A stretch of 64,000 nt of DNA from Gammaproteobacteria bacterium (GCA_027013145.1 JALUXX010000053.1:62001-126000), one strand, 5' to 3'; counted from the stretch's first letter, positions 25,081-33,579 are shown. Notes: generated by a model from the sequence alone, not told the origin. Made by a program: numbers and translations.

Positions 25081-25542
25081 CTACCACTCCGGAACCACGT
25101 GCGCCTTCGCCACGCGCTCCAGGGGGATCTCCACCTCTGCACCGTCCTCGTCCAGCACGACCCGTCCCTCACCCACCGTCACCAGCCGGCCGGTGAACTT
25201 CCGCCGCCCCTCGAGCGGCCCGTCAAGCCGGATGCGCACGCGGCTGCCCACCTGACGCGCCATCTGTTCGGCGTTGAACAGCGGCCGGTCGGCCCCCGGC
25301 GAGGACACTTCCAGGACATAGGGCCCCGGCAAGGGCTCCTCGACGTCCAGTACCGCGCTGAACTGCTCGCTTACCCGCTGACAGTCCTCCAGCGTGATGC
25401 CGTCGCCACCGCCGCGGTCGATATACGCGCGCAGCACCCGTCCGCGTCCCTCCGCGTGCAGGTCGATCCCGAGCAGCTCATAACCCATCGCCCGGGCGAC
25501 GGGCCCCAACAGGGCCTCGACTCCAACCGCTTCCCGCCTCAT
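25081..25542 (-). CDS. rimP: RimP, ribosome maturation factor
   Basis: RimP assists late assembly of the 30S subunit. The product is 153 residues with the expected two-domain pattern: N-terminal [28 protein letters not shown], then [19 protein letters not shown], and a C-terminal SH3-like barrel ([17 protein letters not shown]). ATG at 25542 is preferred over a TTG 15 bp upstream. It is the first gene of the nus operon. Confidence 0.95.
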   Translation of the reverse strand: MRREAVGVEALLGPVARAMGYELLGIDLHAEGRGRVLRAYIDRGGGDGITLEDCQRVSEQFSAVLDVEEPLPGPYVLEVSSPGADRPLFNAEQMARQVGSRVRIRLDGPLEGRRKFTGRLVTVGEGRVVLDEDGAEVEIPLERVAKAHVVPEW

Positions 25543-25629
25543 GCCGCCGGTCCCCAACCGTTTCCGAAAAGGTCCGGGACAGACCCTTCCAACCCGTCGT
25601 ACACGGCACGGGGCCGGCCCGGCTCCGCC

Positions 25630-25655
25630 GAATCAGACACTTCCGTGTCCGGTTC
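25630..25655. repeat. Short imperfect palindrome, copy 1 of a dispersed hairpin element
   Basis: A 26-bp element with 11-nt arms around TTCC (GGAA on the minus strand): GAATCAGACAC, TTCC, GTGTCCGGTTC. A copy sharing 19 of 26 bases, with the differences mostly transitions, is at 42566-42591. Both sit in intergenic DNA. It is REP-like in size and form. Confidence 0.5.
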
Positions 25656-25718
25656 ACGTGGGGGGCGCGATCACCCCGCGTGCACAGGCCGATTTCCACC
25701 GCCCGTTAAAACAAAAAA

Positions 25719-25733
25719 TGGGCACGAGGCCCA
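25719..25733 (-). terminator. Second terminator-like hairpin in the rimP leader
   Basis: On the minus strand TGGGC / GCCCA forms a 5-bp stem with a 5-nt loop (25733-25719), followed directly by six T, a G and four more T. The stem is short, but the U-tract is strong. It lies about 175 nt upstream of the rimP ATG. Confidence 0.5.
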
Positions 25734-25800
25734 CTCCCAACCCACTTGGCAGTCGACACCACCACCCGCGACGCCGCACGCGGCGCCGGGAGCCGGGCGC

Positions 25801-25822
25801 AAAAAAACCCCGCAGCGGGGCC
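25801..25822 (-). terminator. First intrinsic terminator in the rimP leader
   Basis: On the minus strand CCCCG-CTG-CGGGG (25820-25808) is followed by seven T residues (25807-25801), a good intrinsic terminator. The 5' arm GCCCCGC is also fully complementary to GCGGGGC near the start of the transcript (about 25907-25901), so termination and an alternative pairing are mutually exclusive. Confidence 0.7.
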
Positions 25823-25913
25823 GGACACCCTCAACACCGAAATCTGACCCCGGGCCGGGGTGCCCCCGGATCACCTCCGGGGTCCGCAGCGGCACCGCAA
25901 GCCCCGCTTCGGT
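25801..25913 (-). ncRNA. Candidate structured leader RNA or small RNA
   Basis: Transcription from the promoter at 25920-25948 would start near 25913 and stop at the terminator at 25801, a product of about 113 nt. By eye it folds with a closing helix ACCGAA/TTCGGT and internal hairpins GCGG..CCGC, CCCCGGA-GGTGA-TCCGGGG and ACCCCGG..CCGGGGT, then the terminator. No 4.5S RNA, 6S RNA, tmRNA or tRNA signature is present. It may be an attenuated leader of the nus operon rather than an independent RNA. Confidence 0.45.
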
Positions 25914-25919
25914 GGCCGG

Positions 25920-25948
25920 ATTTTACACGAGCCTCGGGTGCGGTTCAA
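25920..25948 (-). promoter_or_regulatory. Strong sigma70-like promoter of the rimP-nusA-infB operon
   Basis: TTGAAC (25948-25943) and TAAAAT (25925-25920) on the minus strand are separated by exactly 17 bp, the best sigma70 match I saw in the window. Confidence 0.7.
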
Positions 25949-26131
25949 CGCGCACCGCCCGCCGCACACCCGTAAATATAGCATGGTTTCCGGTGACCGT
26001 CCGTACCCGCGCCCGTCGCGGTTTCTGTGACGCGGGTCCACGCCAGAGCCGCGCCGCGGCGCCATGATGGTGCCGTCCGCCCCCCGCCGGTTCGCGGGGT
26101 CGCAGCGCCAACGTCATGAGGTCCGCCACGG

Positions 26132-28612
26132 GTGCAGACACCGAATCGAGCCGCACATCCGCTCCCGCCCGCGCCGGCCATCCTGTTGCTCGCCGGCCTT
26201 ACGCTGCTCTTTGCCGGATGCGTCCCCGGCGGCGGATCGCCCGGCGCCACCGCCCCCACCCAGGTGGTCGCGAGCGTCGCCCCCGTGCAGCTCTCCGGCA
26301 GCGTCGGCGACGGCCCCGTCCAGAACGCCACCGTCACGGTCACCGATTCCGCCGGGCACGAGCGGGTCCGGGACCGGAGCGACCTCAGCGCCAAATACAC
26401 CGTCACCGTGCCCGCCGGCACCCCGTTCCCCGTGCGCATCGCGGCCGCCGGCGGTACCGATATCGTCTCCGGTTCGACCCCCGATTTCACCCTCCTCTCG
26501 GCGGCCCTGTCGCCGGACCAGCGCACGGCGAACCTCACGCCCCTGACGACCCTGATCGTGCGCACCGCCGAGACCCTGCCCGGCGGTCTGACCGCCGCCA
26601 ACGTCGATGCCGCACGCCGCGACGTGATGGGGACGCTGTCCTTCGGCCTGGATCCGGCGCAGGTACCGGACCCCATCACCACCCCGATCACCGCGGCCAA
26701 CGTCGCCGGGGTCCTGCGCGCCAATGAGGCCCTGGCGGAGCTGATCCGGCGCACGCGCGCGACCCTGGTCAGCGCCGGCGCGACGATCACCGACGACGGC
26801 ATCGTCGATGCACTCGCTGCCGACGTCAGCGACGGCGCCCTCGACGGGCGCGGGGCGCCGGGCACCGATCCGCGGGTCTCCGCCATCGCGCATGTGGTCG
26901 CGGCGCAGGTGCTCACCGAGGCGCTCGCGGGACGCCTCCAGGTCGGCGGCGCCGACGCCACCGTCGCCCTCGACACTGCCCTGCATGTGACCGCCCCGGG
27001 CGTCCCGGCCGGAGCGACGGTGGCCGCGGTCCCGATCACCGGCGGCGCACTCGCCGAGGCCCGGCGGGCGATCCGCGCCGCGCGCGCGGTCTCCTCCGCG
27101 CCCGTACTGGGGACCCTGCTCGGCGCCGTCTCCGCACTGGCGCCCGGCGCCACGCCCCAGGCATTCGCCGCCGTGCTCCCCGCCGGGGCCGACTCCGAGC
27201 TGGCGCGCACAAGGACCCTGGTGGGAACCGCCACCGCGGCCACGCTCGCCTCGATCAACACCGTCGCCAACGAACCGCTCGGCCTGCCGGCGCCGGTGAT
27301 CTCCTTCGCGGCCAGCCCCACGTCGGTCCCGTCGGGCGGGTCGGCGACGCTCACCTGGAGCGTCACCGGGGCCACCTCCTGCACCGCCTCCGGAGGCTGG
27401 GGCGGGGCGCGCGCGACCGCGGGCACCGCGAGTACGGGTGCACTCACGGCCGGTACCGGCTACACCCTGAGCTGCAGCGGTCCGGGCGGGACCACGAGCG
27501 CCTCGGCCGCCGTTTCCGTCGCCGCCGCGCCGCCCGCCGCCACCGCCTTGATCGCAAGCCTGAGCGTGCTCGACACCGCCCACGCCGCGGCCTGGTCGGT
27601 ACAGCCGAACCTGGGCACCGGCGCGACCCTCTACGGCGACCGTAGCTATACGATCTCCTCGCTGCCGGCCGCCGTAGCCGGCGGCGCCTGGATCCGCACG
27701 GCCAACGACTCGCGGGTCTTCACCGGGGCGGTCGTCGCCCGGTTCACCGTCGCGCAGGCGGCGACCGTCTACGTGGCCCACCGCGACGACATCGCGCCCA
27801 AACCCGCCTGGCTGCAGGGCTGGACCGACACGGGCATGAACCTCGTCGACAGCGAGCCCAGGACCTACAGCCTCTACCGTAAGGACTTCGCGGCCGGCGC
27901 GACCGTCGATCTCGGCCCCGACGGCGGCGGGACCAGCTCCGGCATGTACACCGTGATCGTGCTGCCCACGGCGACGACCGGCGGCACGAGCCCGGCCCCC
28001 GCACCGACCCCCAGCCCCGCACCAGCTCCGACCCCGACCCCGACGCCGACCGTGGACCACATTCCCGTCGCCGTCAATGACAGCGCCACCACGCCGCTGA
28101 ACACGGCGGTCACCGTCCCGGTCCTCGCCAACGACAGCGGGCTGCAGGACGTGCCGGTGACGGTAAGCGTGATCGGCGCGCCCGCGCACGGCTCCGCTGC
28201 GGTCAACGCCGACAACACCGTCCGCTACACGCCGGCGACCGATTTCGCCGGCAGCGACAACTTCACCTACCAGGTCCGCGACGTCGACGGCGACCTCGCC
28301 ACCGCTACGGTCACGGTCGGCGTCACCTGCACCACCTGCTCGCCCAAGACCCTCACCCTGTCCTGGGATCCCAGCCCGCAGGCAATTTCGGGCTACCGCG
28401 TGTACTATGGACTCACGGCCGCCGCAGCAACGACACTCGCCCGCGATGTCACGGTGGGTGCCGCGGGTTTCGACCCGGCCGCACCGAGCACCCGGTTCAG
28501 CGCCTGGAACGGCCTGCACCTGCGCGTGGGGGACACGGTCTGCTTCCGCGTAACGGCATACAACGCGGCGGGGGAATCGGGACCCTCCACTGCCGTGTGC
28601 GGAAACCTGTGA
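26132..28612 (+). CDS. Large multidomain surface lipoprotein
   Basis: An 826-residue exported protein with lipobox LLFAGC near residue 29. A carboxypeptidase-regulatory-like or Ig-like domain follows (about 50-125), then a helical Ala-rich region (about 130-385), a bacterial Ig-like domain with a disulfide pair (PVISFAASPTSVPSGGSATL, about 390-465) and a beta domain around YVAHRDDIAPKPAWLQGW (about 470-615). A Pro/Thr linker at about 620-645, a tandem-95/cadherin-like domain (YTPATDFAGSDNFTYQVRD) and a C-terminal fibronectin-III-like domain complete it. This build suits cell-surface adhesion or glycan binding; no catalytic motif was found. The GTG start at 26132 is uncertain. It lies 1 bp before a second exported protein gene. 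Confidence 0.75.
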   Translation: MQTPNRAAHPLPPAPAILLLAGLTLLFAGCVPGGGSPGATAPTQVVASVAPVQLSGSVGDGPVQNATVTVTDSAGHERVRDRSDLSAKYTVTVPAGTPFPVRIAAAGGTDIVSGSTPDFTLLSAALSPDQRTANLTPLTTLIVRTAETLPGGLTAANVDAARRDVMGTLSFGLDPAQVPDPITTPITAANVAGVLRANEALAELIRRTRATLVSAGATITDDGIVDALAADVSDGALDGRGAPGTDPRVSAIAHVVAAQVLTEALAGRLQVGGADATVALDTALHVTAPGVPAGATVAAVPITGGALAEARRAIRAARAVSSAPVLGTLLGAVSALAPGATPQAFAAVLPAGADSELARTRTLVGTATAATLASINTVANEPLGLPAPVISFAASPTSVPSGGSATLTWSVTGATSCTASGGWGGARATAGTASTGALTAGTGYTLSCSGPGGTTSASAAVSVAAAPPAATALIASLSVLDTAHAAAWSVQPNLGTGATLYGDRSYTISSLPAAVAGGAWIRTANDSRVFTGAVVARFTVAQAATVYVAHRDDIAPKPAWLQGWTDTGMNLVDSEPRTYSLYRKDFAAGATVDLGPDGGGTSSGMYTVIVLPTATTGGTSPAPAPTPSPAPAPTPTPTPTVDHIPVAVNDSATTPLNTAVTVPVLANDSGLQDVPVTVSVIGAPAHGSAAVNADNTVRYTPATDFAGSDNFTYQVRDVDGDLATATVTVGVTCTTCSPKTLTLSWDPSPQAISGYRVYYGLTAAAATTLARDVTVGAAGFDPAAPSTRFSAWNGLHLRVGDTVCFRVTAYNAAGESGPSTAVCGNL

Positions 28613-28613
28613 G

Positions 28614-29783
28614 ATGGCGACTTCACGACGACAAGCCGTCACGATGACGAAGCGCGCGGCGACCCCGGCGCCCCTTGCGCGCTTGCGTGGGCTCGCCGCC
28701 GCCGCACTCCTGGGGTTGGCCGTCCCGGCCCTTGGAGCCTCGCCGCCCTACCCTCCGAGTCCCGTCATCACGGGCGTGACCTGGGATTTCTCGAGCCTGC
28801 GCCGTTCCGCACCCGGCAGCGATCTCTGGCCGGTGACCTGGGCCGACGACGGCAACCTCTACACCTCGTGGGGAGACGGGGGCGGCTTCGGCGGCACCAA
28901 CGACCTCGGTCGCGTCAGCCTGGGCGTCGCGCGTATCACCGGCACGGCGGACAGCCTGGGCGCCGTGAACCTCTTCGGCGGCTATGCCGCGCAGACGCCC
29001 GCGACCTTCATCGGCAAGGCCGGCGGCCTGCTCTCGGTCGGTGGCGTGCTCTACATGACCCTGGAGCTGCAGGATCAGTGGCTCAAGTTGAAGATCGGGC
29101 GCTCGCTCGACCACGGGCTATCATGGCAGTTCAACTCGCCCACCGCGTGGGATTTCGCGGAGCCGGACGGCGCCTTCAGCGACATGACCTTTCTGCAATT
29201 CGGGCGCGATTACCAGGGCGCGCGCGACAACTACGTCTACGCCTACTCCCAGGATAAACGGGCGAGCCACGACAGCGTCTGGCGCACCAACACTATCGCA
29301 CTTGCGCGGGTGCCGAAGGATCAGATCATGAACCGCTCCGCGTATCAGTATTTCGCCGGGCTCGACGGATCGAACCAGCCGCTCTGGACCACCGACATCA
29401 ATGGCCGCAAGCCGGTCTTTTCCGATCCCAACGGGGTCGGTTGGGCGGTACGCGTCGACTACGACCCGGGCCTGAAACGCTACCTGCTGACGACCTGGCA
29501 TGCCTGGGACGGGTCGTGGGGGATCTTCGACGCACCGGAGCCGTGGGGCCCATGGACTACGGTGGCGTACTACACGAACTGGATCGATTCGTACCCGAAG
29601 TTCGGCTTCAGCTTTCCGCAGAAATGGCAGAGCAGCGACGGGCGCAGCTTCGTCATGGTGTTCTCCGGAACCGGCCCTTACGACGCCTGGAATACGGTGA
29701 AAGGCACGTTCACCGTGGCGGCGCCGGCCGCCGCCGCCCCGCCTCCGACTCCGACGGGGGTGCGCCTGACGGTCTCCCCTTGA
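28614..29783 (+). CDS. Exported DUF4185-like beta-propeller protein
   Basis: A 389-residue secreted protein. If translation starts at the internal ATG (28644) the signal peptide is LARLRGLAAAALLGLAVPALGA; otherwise the N-terminus is 10 residues longer. The repeated pattern DLWPVTWADDGNLYTSWGDG, SLGVARITGTADSLG, IGRSLDHGLSWQF, VYAYSQDKRASHD and YDPGLKRYLLTTWHAW resembles DUF4185 / five-bladed propeller proteins related to GH43-type glycosidases. Such proteins are often secreted; activity here is unproven. It starts directly after the surface lipoprotein gene and probably acts with it. Its last 74 bp overlap the 3' end of the convergent flippase-like gene. Confidence 0.7.
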   Translation: MATSRRQAVTMTKRAATPAPLARLRGLAAAALLGLAVPALGASPPYPPSPVITGVTWDFSSLRRSAPGSDLWPVTWADDGNLYTSWGDGGGFGGTNDLGRVSLGVARITGTADSLGAVNLFGGYAAQTPATFIGKAGGLLSVGGVLYMTLELQDQWLKLKIGRSLDHGLSWQFNSPTAWDFAEPDGAFSDMTFLQFGRDYQGARDNYVYAYSQDKRASHDSVWRTNTIALARVPKDQIMNRSAYQYFAGLDGSNQPLWTTDINGRKPVFSDPNGVGWAVRVDYDPGLKRYLLTTWHAWDGSWGIFDAPEPWGPWTTVAYYTNWIDSYPKFGFSFPQKWQSSDGRSFVMVFSGTGPYDAWNTVKGTFTVAAPAAAAPPPTPTGVRLTVSP

Positions 29784-30807
29784 GCCGTTGCGGGGAGACC
29801 GGCGCAGTCGCCCCTGGATTTTCACCCTGTGTCGCGGCGCGACGCAGATCTCCCGGACGCAGATCCAGCGCGGTCATTGCGACCGCCGCTCCGGGCGCGA
29901 ATCCCAATACGTTCATAAAACGTCCGACCAGCGCGAAGGCGACACTCTCCGCGGGAGGAACCCCAGCGAAGTTGAGCAGCAGTACGAGCAGCCCCTCGAG
30001 CACCCCGATCCCATCCACCGCGATCGGAAGCCGGGAGACCAGCAGGGCGACCGCCAGTGCCGCGGCGAACGTCAAGAAGCCCACCTCCACCCCCACGGCC
30101 ACGGCGACCAGATACCCCATGAAGAGCGACGTCAGTTGCTCGAGTACCGTCAGCAGCGCGAACCACGCGAGCAGACCGGGCGCGTCGCGATACGCCACGT
30201 AGGCACTGCCGAGTTTGTGTGCCATGCGCGAAACGCGCGACCCGGACCGCCGTTCGAGTATTCGTGCAATGGGTGTGCTGACACGCCGGCTGAAGGAGGC
30301 GCCGACCGCCACTACCGCAACCCCGAGCAGCACCGCCATCGTTACCAACAGGTCCTTGAGACCAAGCGCGCCCTGATTGCGCCACACGAGATAAAAGGCG
30401 GCGACGCAGGCAACGGCCAAGCCGATGACGAAACCGACCAACCGTTCGACCACTATCGACGCCGTCGCCGCCGCCCCGTTCCCAGTCCGGCGCCATACCC
30501 ACATGCCGCGCAGCATATCCGCGCCCAAGGTGGCCGGCAGGACCGTTGCCGACAGGGCCGACAGAGAATAGATGCTCCAGTTTTCCCAGAACGGGACGTG
30601 CAGCCCCCGCCTATGCAGCAGGAGGCCCCATTTGAAACTCATCTGGAGACGATCGAAGAGATACAATCCGTACGCGACCAGGAGCAGCCGGAAGTCGGCG
30701 GTGCGAACGTTCTCGGCGAAGCGACCCCAATCGACGACGTGGATGAGAACCGCGACCGCTCCAAGGGTGAACAACCATCGAATTGCTGTCCCCACCCGCA
30801 AGCGCAT
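29710..30807 (-). CDS. UPF0104 / flippase-like integral membrane protein
   Basis: A 365-residue protein with about 8 predicted transmembrane helices and the family features VLPATLGADMLRGMWVWRR, IVVERLVGFVIGLAV and SRLPIAVDGIGVLEGLLVLLL. These are typical of the lysylphosphatidylglycerol-synthase transmembrane region (UPF0104) proteins found in polysaccharide and glycolipid clusters. There is no soluble aminoacyltransferase domain, so it is not MprF itself; lipid or glycan transport is an inference. ATG at 30807 is chosen because homology begins MRLRVGTAIRWLF. The low-complexity C-terminal tail overlaps the neighbouring gene by 74 bp. Confidence 0.75.
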   Translation of the reverse strand: MRLRVGTAIRWLFTLGAVAVLIHVVDWGRFAENVRTADFRLLLVAYGLYLFDRLQMSFKWGLLLHRRGLHVPFWENWSIYSLSALSATVLPATLGADMLRGMWVWRRTGNGAAATASIVVERLVGFVIGLAVACVAAFYLVWRNQGALGLKDLLVTMAVLLGVAVVAVGASFSRRVSTPIARILERRSGSRVSRMAHKLGSAYVAYRDAPGLLAWFALLTVLEQLTSLFMGYLVAVAVGVEVGFLTFAAALAVALLVSRLPIAVDGIGVLEGLLVLLLNFAGVPPAESVAFALVGRFMNVLGFAPGAAVAMTALDLRPGDLRRAATQGENPGATAPVSPQRLKGRPSGAPPSESEAGRRRPAPPR

Positions 30808-30996
30808 CGGTGCACCCACTCCCCTCGATCCCGCGCGCGACCGCGGGCCGATCCCGCCCCCCGAGGACCATGATGCGCGATCCCCCGCCGCTCTCGCGGA
30901 AACGCGGCTCGTGTCGATCAAGGACTATAGCAGGTCCCGCGCCGGGGATCGGCATCGACGGGCGCCTTCCGGTAGGCAACATGAGTCCGCCACCCC

Positions 30997-31002
30997 TATA
31001 AT
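30997..31002 (+). promoter_or_regulatory. TATAAT hexamer upstream of deacetylase gene
   Basis: A perfect plus-strand TATAAT lies about 115 bp before the deacetylase start, in the divergent gap with the flippase-like gene. No good -35 is seen at 16-18 bp, so this is a weak call. Confidence 0.3.
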
Positions 31003-31116
31003 GACGGGAACGCGAGCCGGACGGGCGGGACGGGCGTGGGGATTCCCTGCGGGGGCGGCGCAGGTCCGGCGAGCGACGCGGGCGTCACACGGTTTGCCGC
31101 TCGAAGGGGGTACAGG

Positions 31117-32262
31117 TTGAAGACATCGTCCTGGCGGCGGTTGGGGAGGTCGTTGCGCCGCGTCGCGGCGACCCGTTATCCACGCTTCCTCTTCGGTGGC
31201 CCCGCTCCACACGATGAAATCCCGGTTTTCATCTATCACGACGTAACGCCGGAGGGATTCCGCGCGGATCTCGAGTATCTGCAAGGCAACGGGTACCGGT
31301 GCCTTCGGACGTCGGAATACATGGACTGTCTCCGCTCCCGCTCGATACCCCCGCGCTCGCTGCTGCTCACCTTCGACGACGCGGTCGAGAACTTCCACCA
31401 GGTCACGTTCCCCCTGCTGCGCGAGTGCTCGATTCCGGCGACGCTCTTCGTTCCCACCTTCTGGATGCGCGAGCCCCGCAAGGCCCCGGCCACCGCCGAG
31501 GTCGACCCCGCCGAGCGTGACGCATTCATGACCTGGACGCAGCTTCGCGAGTGCGCCGCATCGGGCCTCGTGGACGTCCAGCTTCACGGTCACCGGCACG
31601 CGCTCATACACACCTCTTCGCGACCTGCCGGCTTCGCCACCCCGGAGCTGCTTCGCCGCCACCATCTGTTCGACTGGCCCATGCGCCACGAAGAGGGACG
31701 CGACCGGCTCGGGCGCCCGCCGCCGGGCACGCCGATCTACGAGTCCCGACCGCTGCTCGGGGCCGACTTCCGCCTGATCGAAGACGACGAAGCGGCCCGC
31801 GCCTGCCGCGAATACGTCGCCGCAACCGGCGGCACGGCCTTTTTCGGCCGCCCCGGCTGGCGCCGTGAACTCGAAGCCGTGCTCCGTCGATCGCGGCGCA
31901 ACGGCGGAACGGCGCGCATCGTCACCGGCGAGGAATTCCGCAGCTTCGTCGCAACCGAGTTCCAGGCCTCCGCGGACCTCTTCACGGCGGAAATGGGCGC
32001 GCGTCCGCGCTACCTGGCCTATCCGTGGCAGCTCGGGTCGGATATCTCCCTGGACCTGGCGGCCGCATGCGGAATCGAGGCGGTGTTCGGTGTGGGTATC
32101 GACCACAGGCGGATCAGTCGCCTGCGAGGGCCGCTCCCGGCCGCATCCCGCATCAAAGGCGACTGGCTGCGGTTCCTCCCCGGCCGCGGCCGCCGACGTC
32201 TGCGCGACGTGGTCCCCGCGAAGCTGCGCGACTTCGTTCGCTCGCAGCACCTTGCACATTGA
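31117..32262 (+). CDS. Polysaccharide deacetylase family protein
   Basis: A 381-residue NodB-homology protein. FIYHDVTPEGFRADLEYL is a typical start of the domain. Motif 1 is LLLTFDDAVENF with the metal/base aspartates, motif 2 is LHGHRHA, and a late motif is YLAYPWQLGSD. The central segment has a long insertion (about 165-255). The family removes acetyl groups from glycans, usually in the envelope; no signal peptide is evident, so the location is uncertain. TTG at 31117 is preferred because AAGGGGG lies 6 bp upstream; an in-frame GTG at 31036 would add 27 residues. It precedes the glycosyltransferase gene by 38 bp. Confidence 0.8.
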   Translation: MKTSSWRRLGRSLRRVAATRYPRFLFGGPAPHDEIPVFIYHDVTPEGFRADLEYLQGNGYRCLRTSEYMDCLRSRSIPPRSLLLTFDDAVENFHQVTFPLLRECSIPATLFVPTFWMREPRKAPATAEVDPAERDAFMTWTQLRECAASGLVDVQLHGHRHALIHTSSRPAGFATPELLRRHHLFDWPMRHEEGRDRLGRPPPGTPIYESRPLLGADFRLIEDDEAARACREYVAATGGTAFFGRPGWRRELEAVLRRSRRNGGTARIVTGEEFRSFVATEFQASADLFTAEMGARPRYLAYPWQLGSDISLDLAAACGIEAVFGVGIDHRRISRLRGPLPAASRIKGDWLRFLPGRGRRRLRDVVPAKLRDFVRSQHLAH

Positions 32263-32300
32263 CCGCCCGGGCCTCCGGCGATGATCGGGGTTGAGACCAC

Positions 32301-33473
32301 GTGAGAAGCGCGCCGTCACGGAACCCCGCGAGGGGGCAACGGGTAGTTTGTGTGATGGGCCGGCCGATCGACCAGGACGACGGCATCGGTGTGTACACCT
32401 CGCAGCTCCTGCGAAATCTCCTCGAACTCGACCCGGATTCGCGCTACGTCATCCTGTTGCGCACGCCCCGCCACCGGGATGATTTCGCCGCCTACCCCAA
32501 CGCCGAGACCCGCGTGATCCCGGCGCGCGCAAAACTCTGGTGGGACCAGGTCACCGTCGCCCGCGCCGCCCGCGCCGTGGGCGCGGACATCGTATTCAAT
32601 CCGAAATTCTCGCTGCCGCTGCTTTCCTTTCGCCCGGGAATCTTCGTGTTGCATGGATCCGACTGGTACGTCAACCCGCAAAACTACACCTGGTGGGACA
32701 ACCTCTACATCCGCACCATGCTGCCGCTCTATTGCCGCAAAGCGGCGCGCCTGCTGTCGATCTCCGACGTGGCCCTCGCCGATACGGTGCGCTACGCGGG
32801 TATCGACGGAGAAAAGGTCACGCCCAGCTACGCCGCCGCGGGCGATCACTTCCGCCGCATCGACGATCGCCGCGCACTCGGCGAATTCGCGGCCCGCCAC
32901 GGCCTGCCCGAGCGGTTCATCCTCACGGTCGCACGCGCCTACCATACAGGCCATGGGCGCGTAATCGAGTACCCGGGCGGAAACAACGAAAACCTCATAC
33001 GAGCCTACCGGCGCTATCGGTCGGCCGGCGGCGACCTCCCCCTGGTGGTCGTCGGACGGGATATCGATGCCTACCTGCGCCGCCGCGGTTTCGACGACGC
33101 CGCGCTCGCCGACGTACACTTCACCGGGTTCGTCCCCAACCGCGAGATCGTCTACGCCTACAACCTCGCCGAGTTCTTCATTCTCTGTACACTGTATGAA
33201 AGCTTCCCGCTGCCCGTCGCCGAGACCCTGTCCTGCGGCTGCCCCGCGATCCTGCCCACGACCGGCGGCTGCCGCGACCTCGCCCGGGACTGCGCCCGTT
33301 ACGTCGACCCCCACAATGTCGAAGCGATCGCCGCGGCCATCGGCGAGATGGCCCGTTCCGAACCCCTGCGACGCCGGCTCGCGGCATGCGGGCTCGAGCG
33401 CGCCCGCGAATTCACCTGGCGCCGCACCGCCGAGCGCACGCTGCAAGTATTCGACGCAGTCGCCCCCCGCTAA
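32301..33473 (+). CDS. Glycosyltransferase family 4, GT-B fold
   Basis: A 390-residue GT-B glycosyltransferase. The C-terminal nucleotide-sugar domain has VGRDIDAYLRRRG, HFTGFVPNREIVYAYNLAEF and the EX7E motif in LYESFPLPVAETLSCGCPAI. The N-terminal acceptor domain includes GIGVYTSQLLRNLLELDP. Sugar donor and acceptor cannot be told from sequence; with the adjacent deacetylase and flippase-like genes an exopolysaccharide or glycolipid role is likely. The start is GTG at 32301. Its TAA stop is the first triplet of a long inverted repeat, so the native C-terminus may have been altered by insertion. Confidence 0.88.
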   Translation: MRSAPSRNPARGQRVVCVMGRPIDQDDGIGVYTSQLLRNLLELDPDSRYVILLRTPRHRDDFAAYPNAETRVIPARAKLWWDQVTVARAARAVGADIVFNPKFSLPLLSFRPGIFVLHGSDWYVNPQNYTWWDNLYIRTMLPLYCRKAARLLSISDVALADTVRYAGIDGEKVTPSYAAAGDHFRRIDDRRALGEFAARHGLPERFILTVARAYHTGHGRVIEYPGGNNENLIRAYRRYRSAGGDLPLVVVGRDIDAYLRRRGFDDAALADVHFTGFVPNREIVYAYNLAEFFILCTLYESFPLPVAETLSCGCPAILPTTGGCRDLARDCARYVDPHNVEAIAAAIGEMARSEPLRRRLAACGLERAREFTWRRTAERTLQVFDAVAPR

Positions 33474-33577
33474 ACGGGGACAGTTTACCTATTTCCGCTG
33501 ACTATCCGCTTGACTGAAGCGGCGGAGCCCGAGCGGAAATGGGTAAGGAGCGGAAATAGGTAAACTGTCCCCGTTTA
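33471..33577. repeat. Large palindrome, 29-bp perfect inverted repeat (GGGGACAG type)
   Basis: The arms at 33471-33499 and 33549-33577 are perfect reverse complements and contain GGGGACAGTTTACCTATTT. Between them lie a small CCGCTT/AAGCGG hairpin (about 33508-33523) and a direct near-copy of GAGCGGAAATGGGTAA. Palindromes with this core are known from gammaproteobacteria as REP-like elements associated with RAYT (Y1 transposase) genes; none is seen in this window. A solo copy is at 35291-35312. Confidence 0.8.
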
Positions 33578-33579
33578 CG

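Larger units (their letters stand above)
25543..25919 (-). promoter_or_regulatory. rimP-nusA operon leader with two intrinsic-terminator-like hairpins
   Basis: The leader is about 370 nt long from the promoter at 25920-25948 to the rimP ATG and has no open frame that I can support. Two terminator-like structures and one short dispersed hairpin lie in it; the 5' 115 nt can fold into a closed multi-branch structure. The arrangement suggests attenuation of rimP-nusA-infB, which is inferred, not shown. I searched this segment for a tRNA (E. coli has metY next to rimP) and found none. Confidence 0.5.

Noticed and set aside
25543-25800. A tRNA gene upstream of rimP, as metY in E. coli
   Set aside because: No acceptor stem, TTC-containing T loop or CCA-proximal pairing could be found on either strand.
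25801-25913. 4.5S (SRP) RNA for the structured leader transcript
   Set aside because: The length fits, but the conserved SRP core GGTCAGGTCCGGAAGGAAGC is absent.
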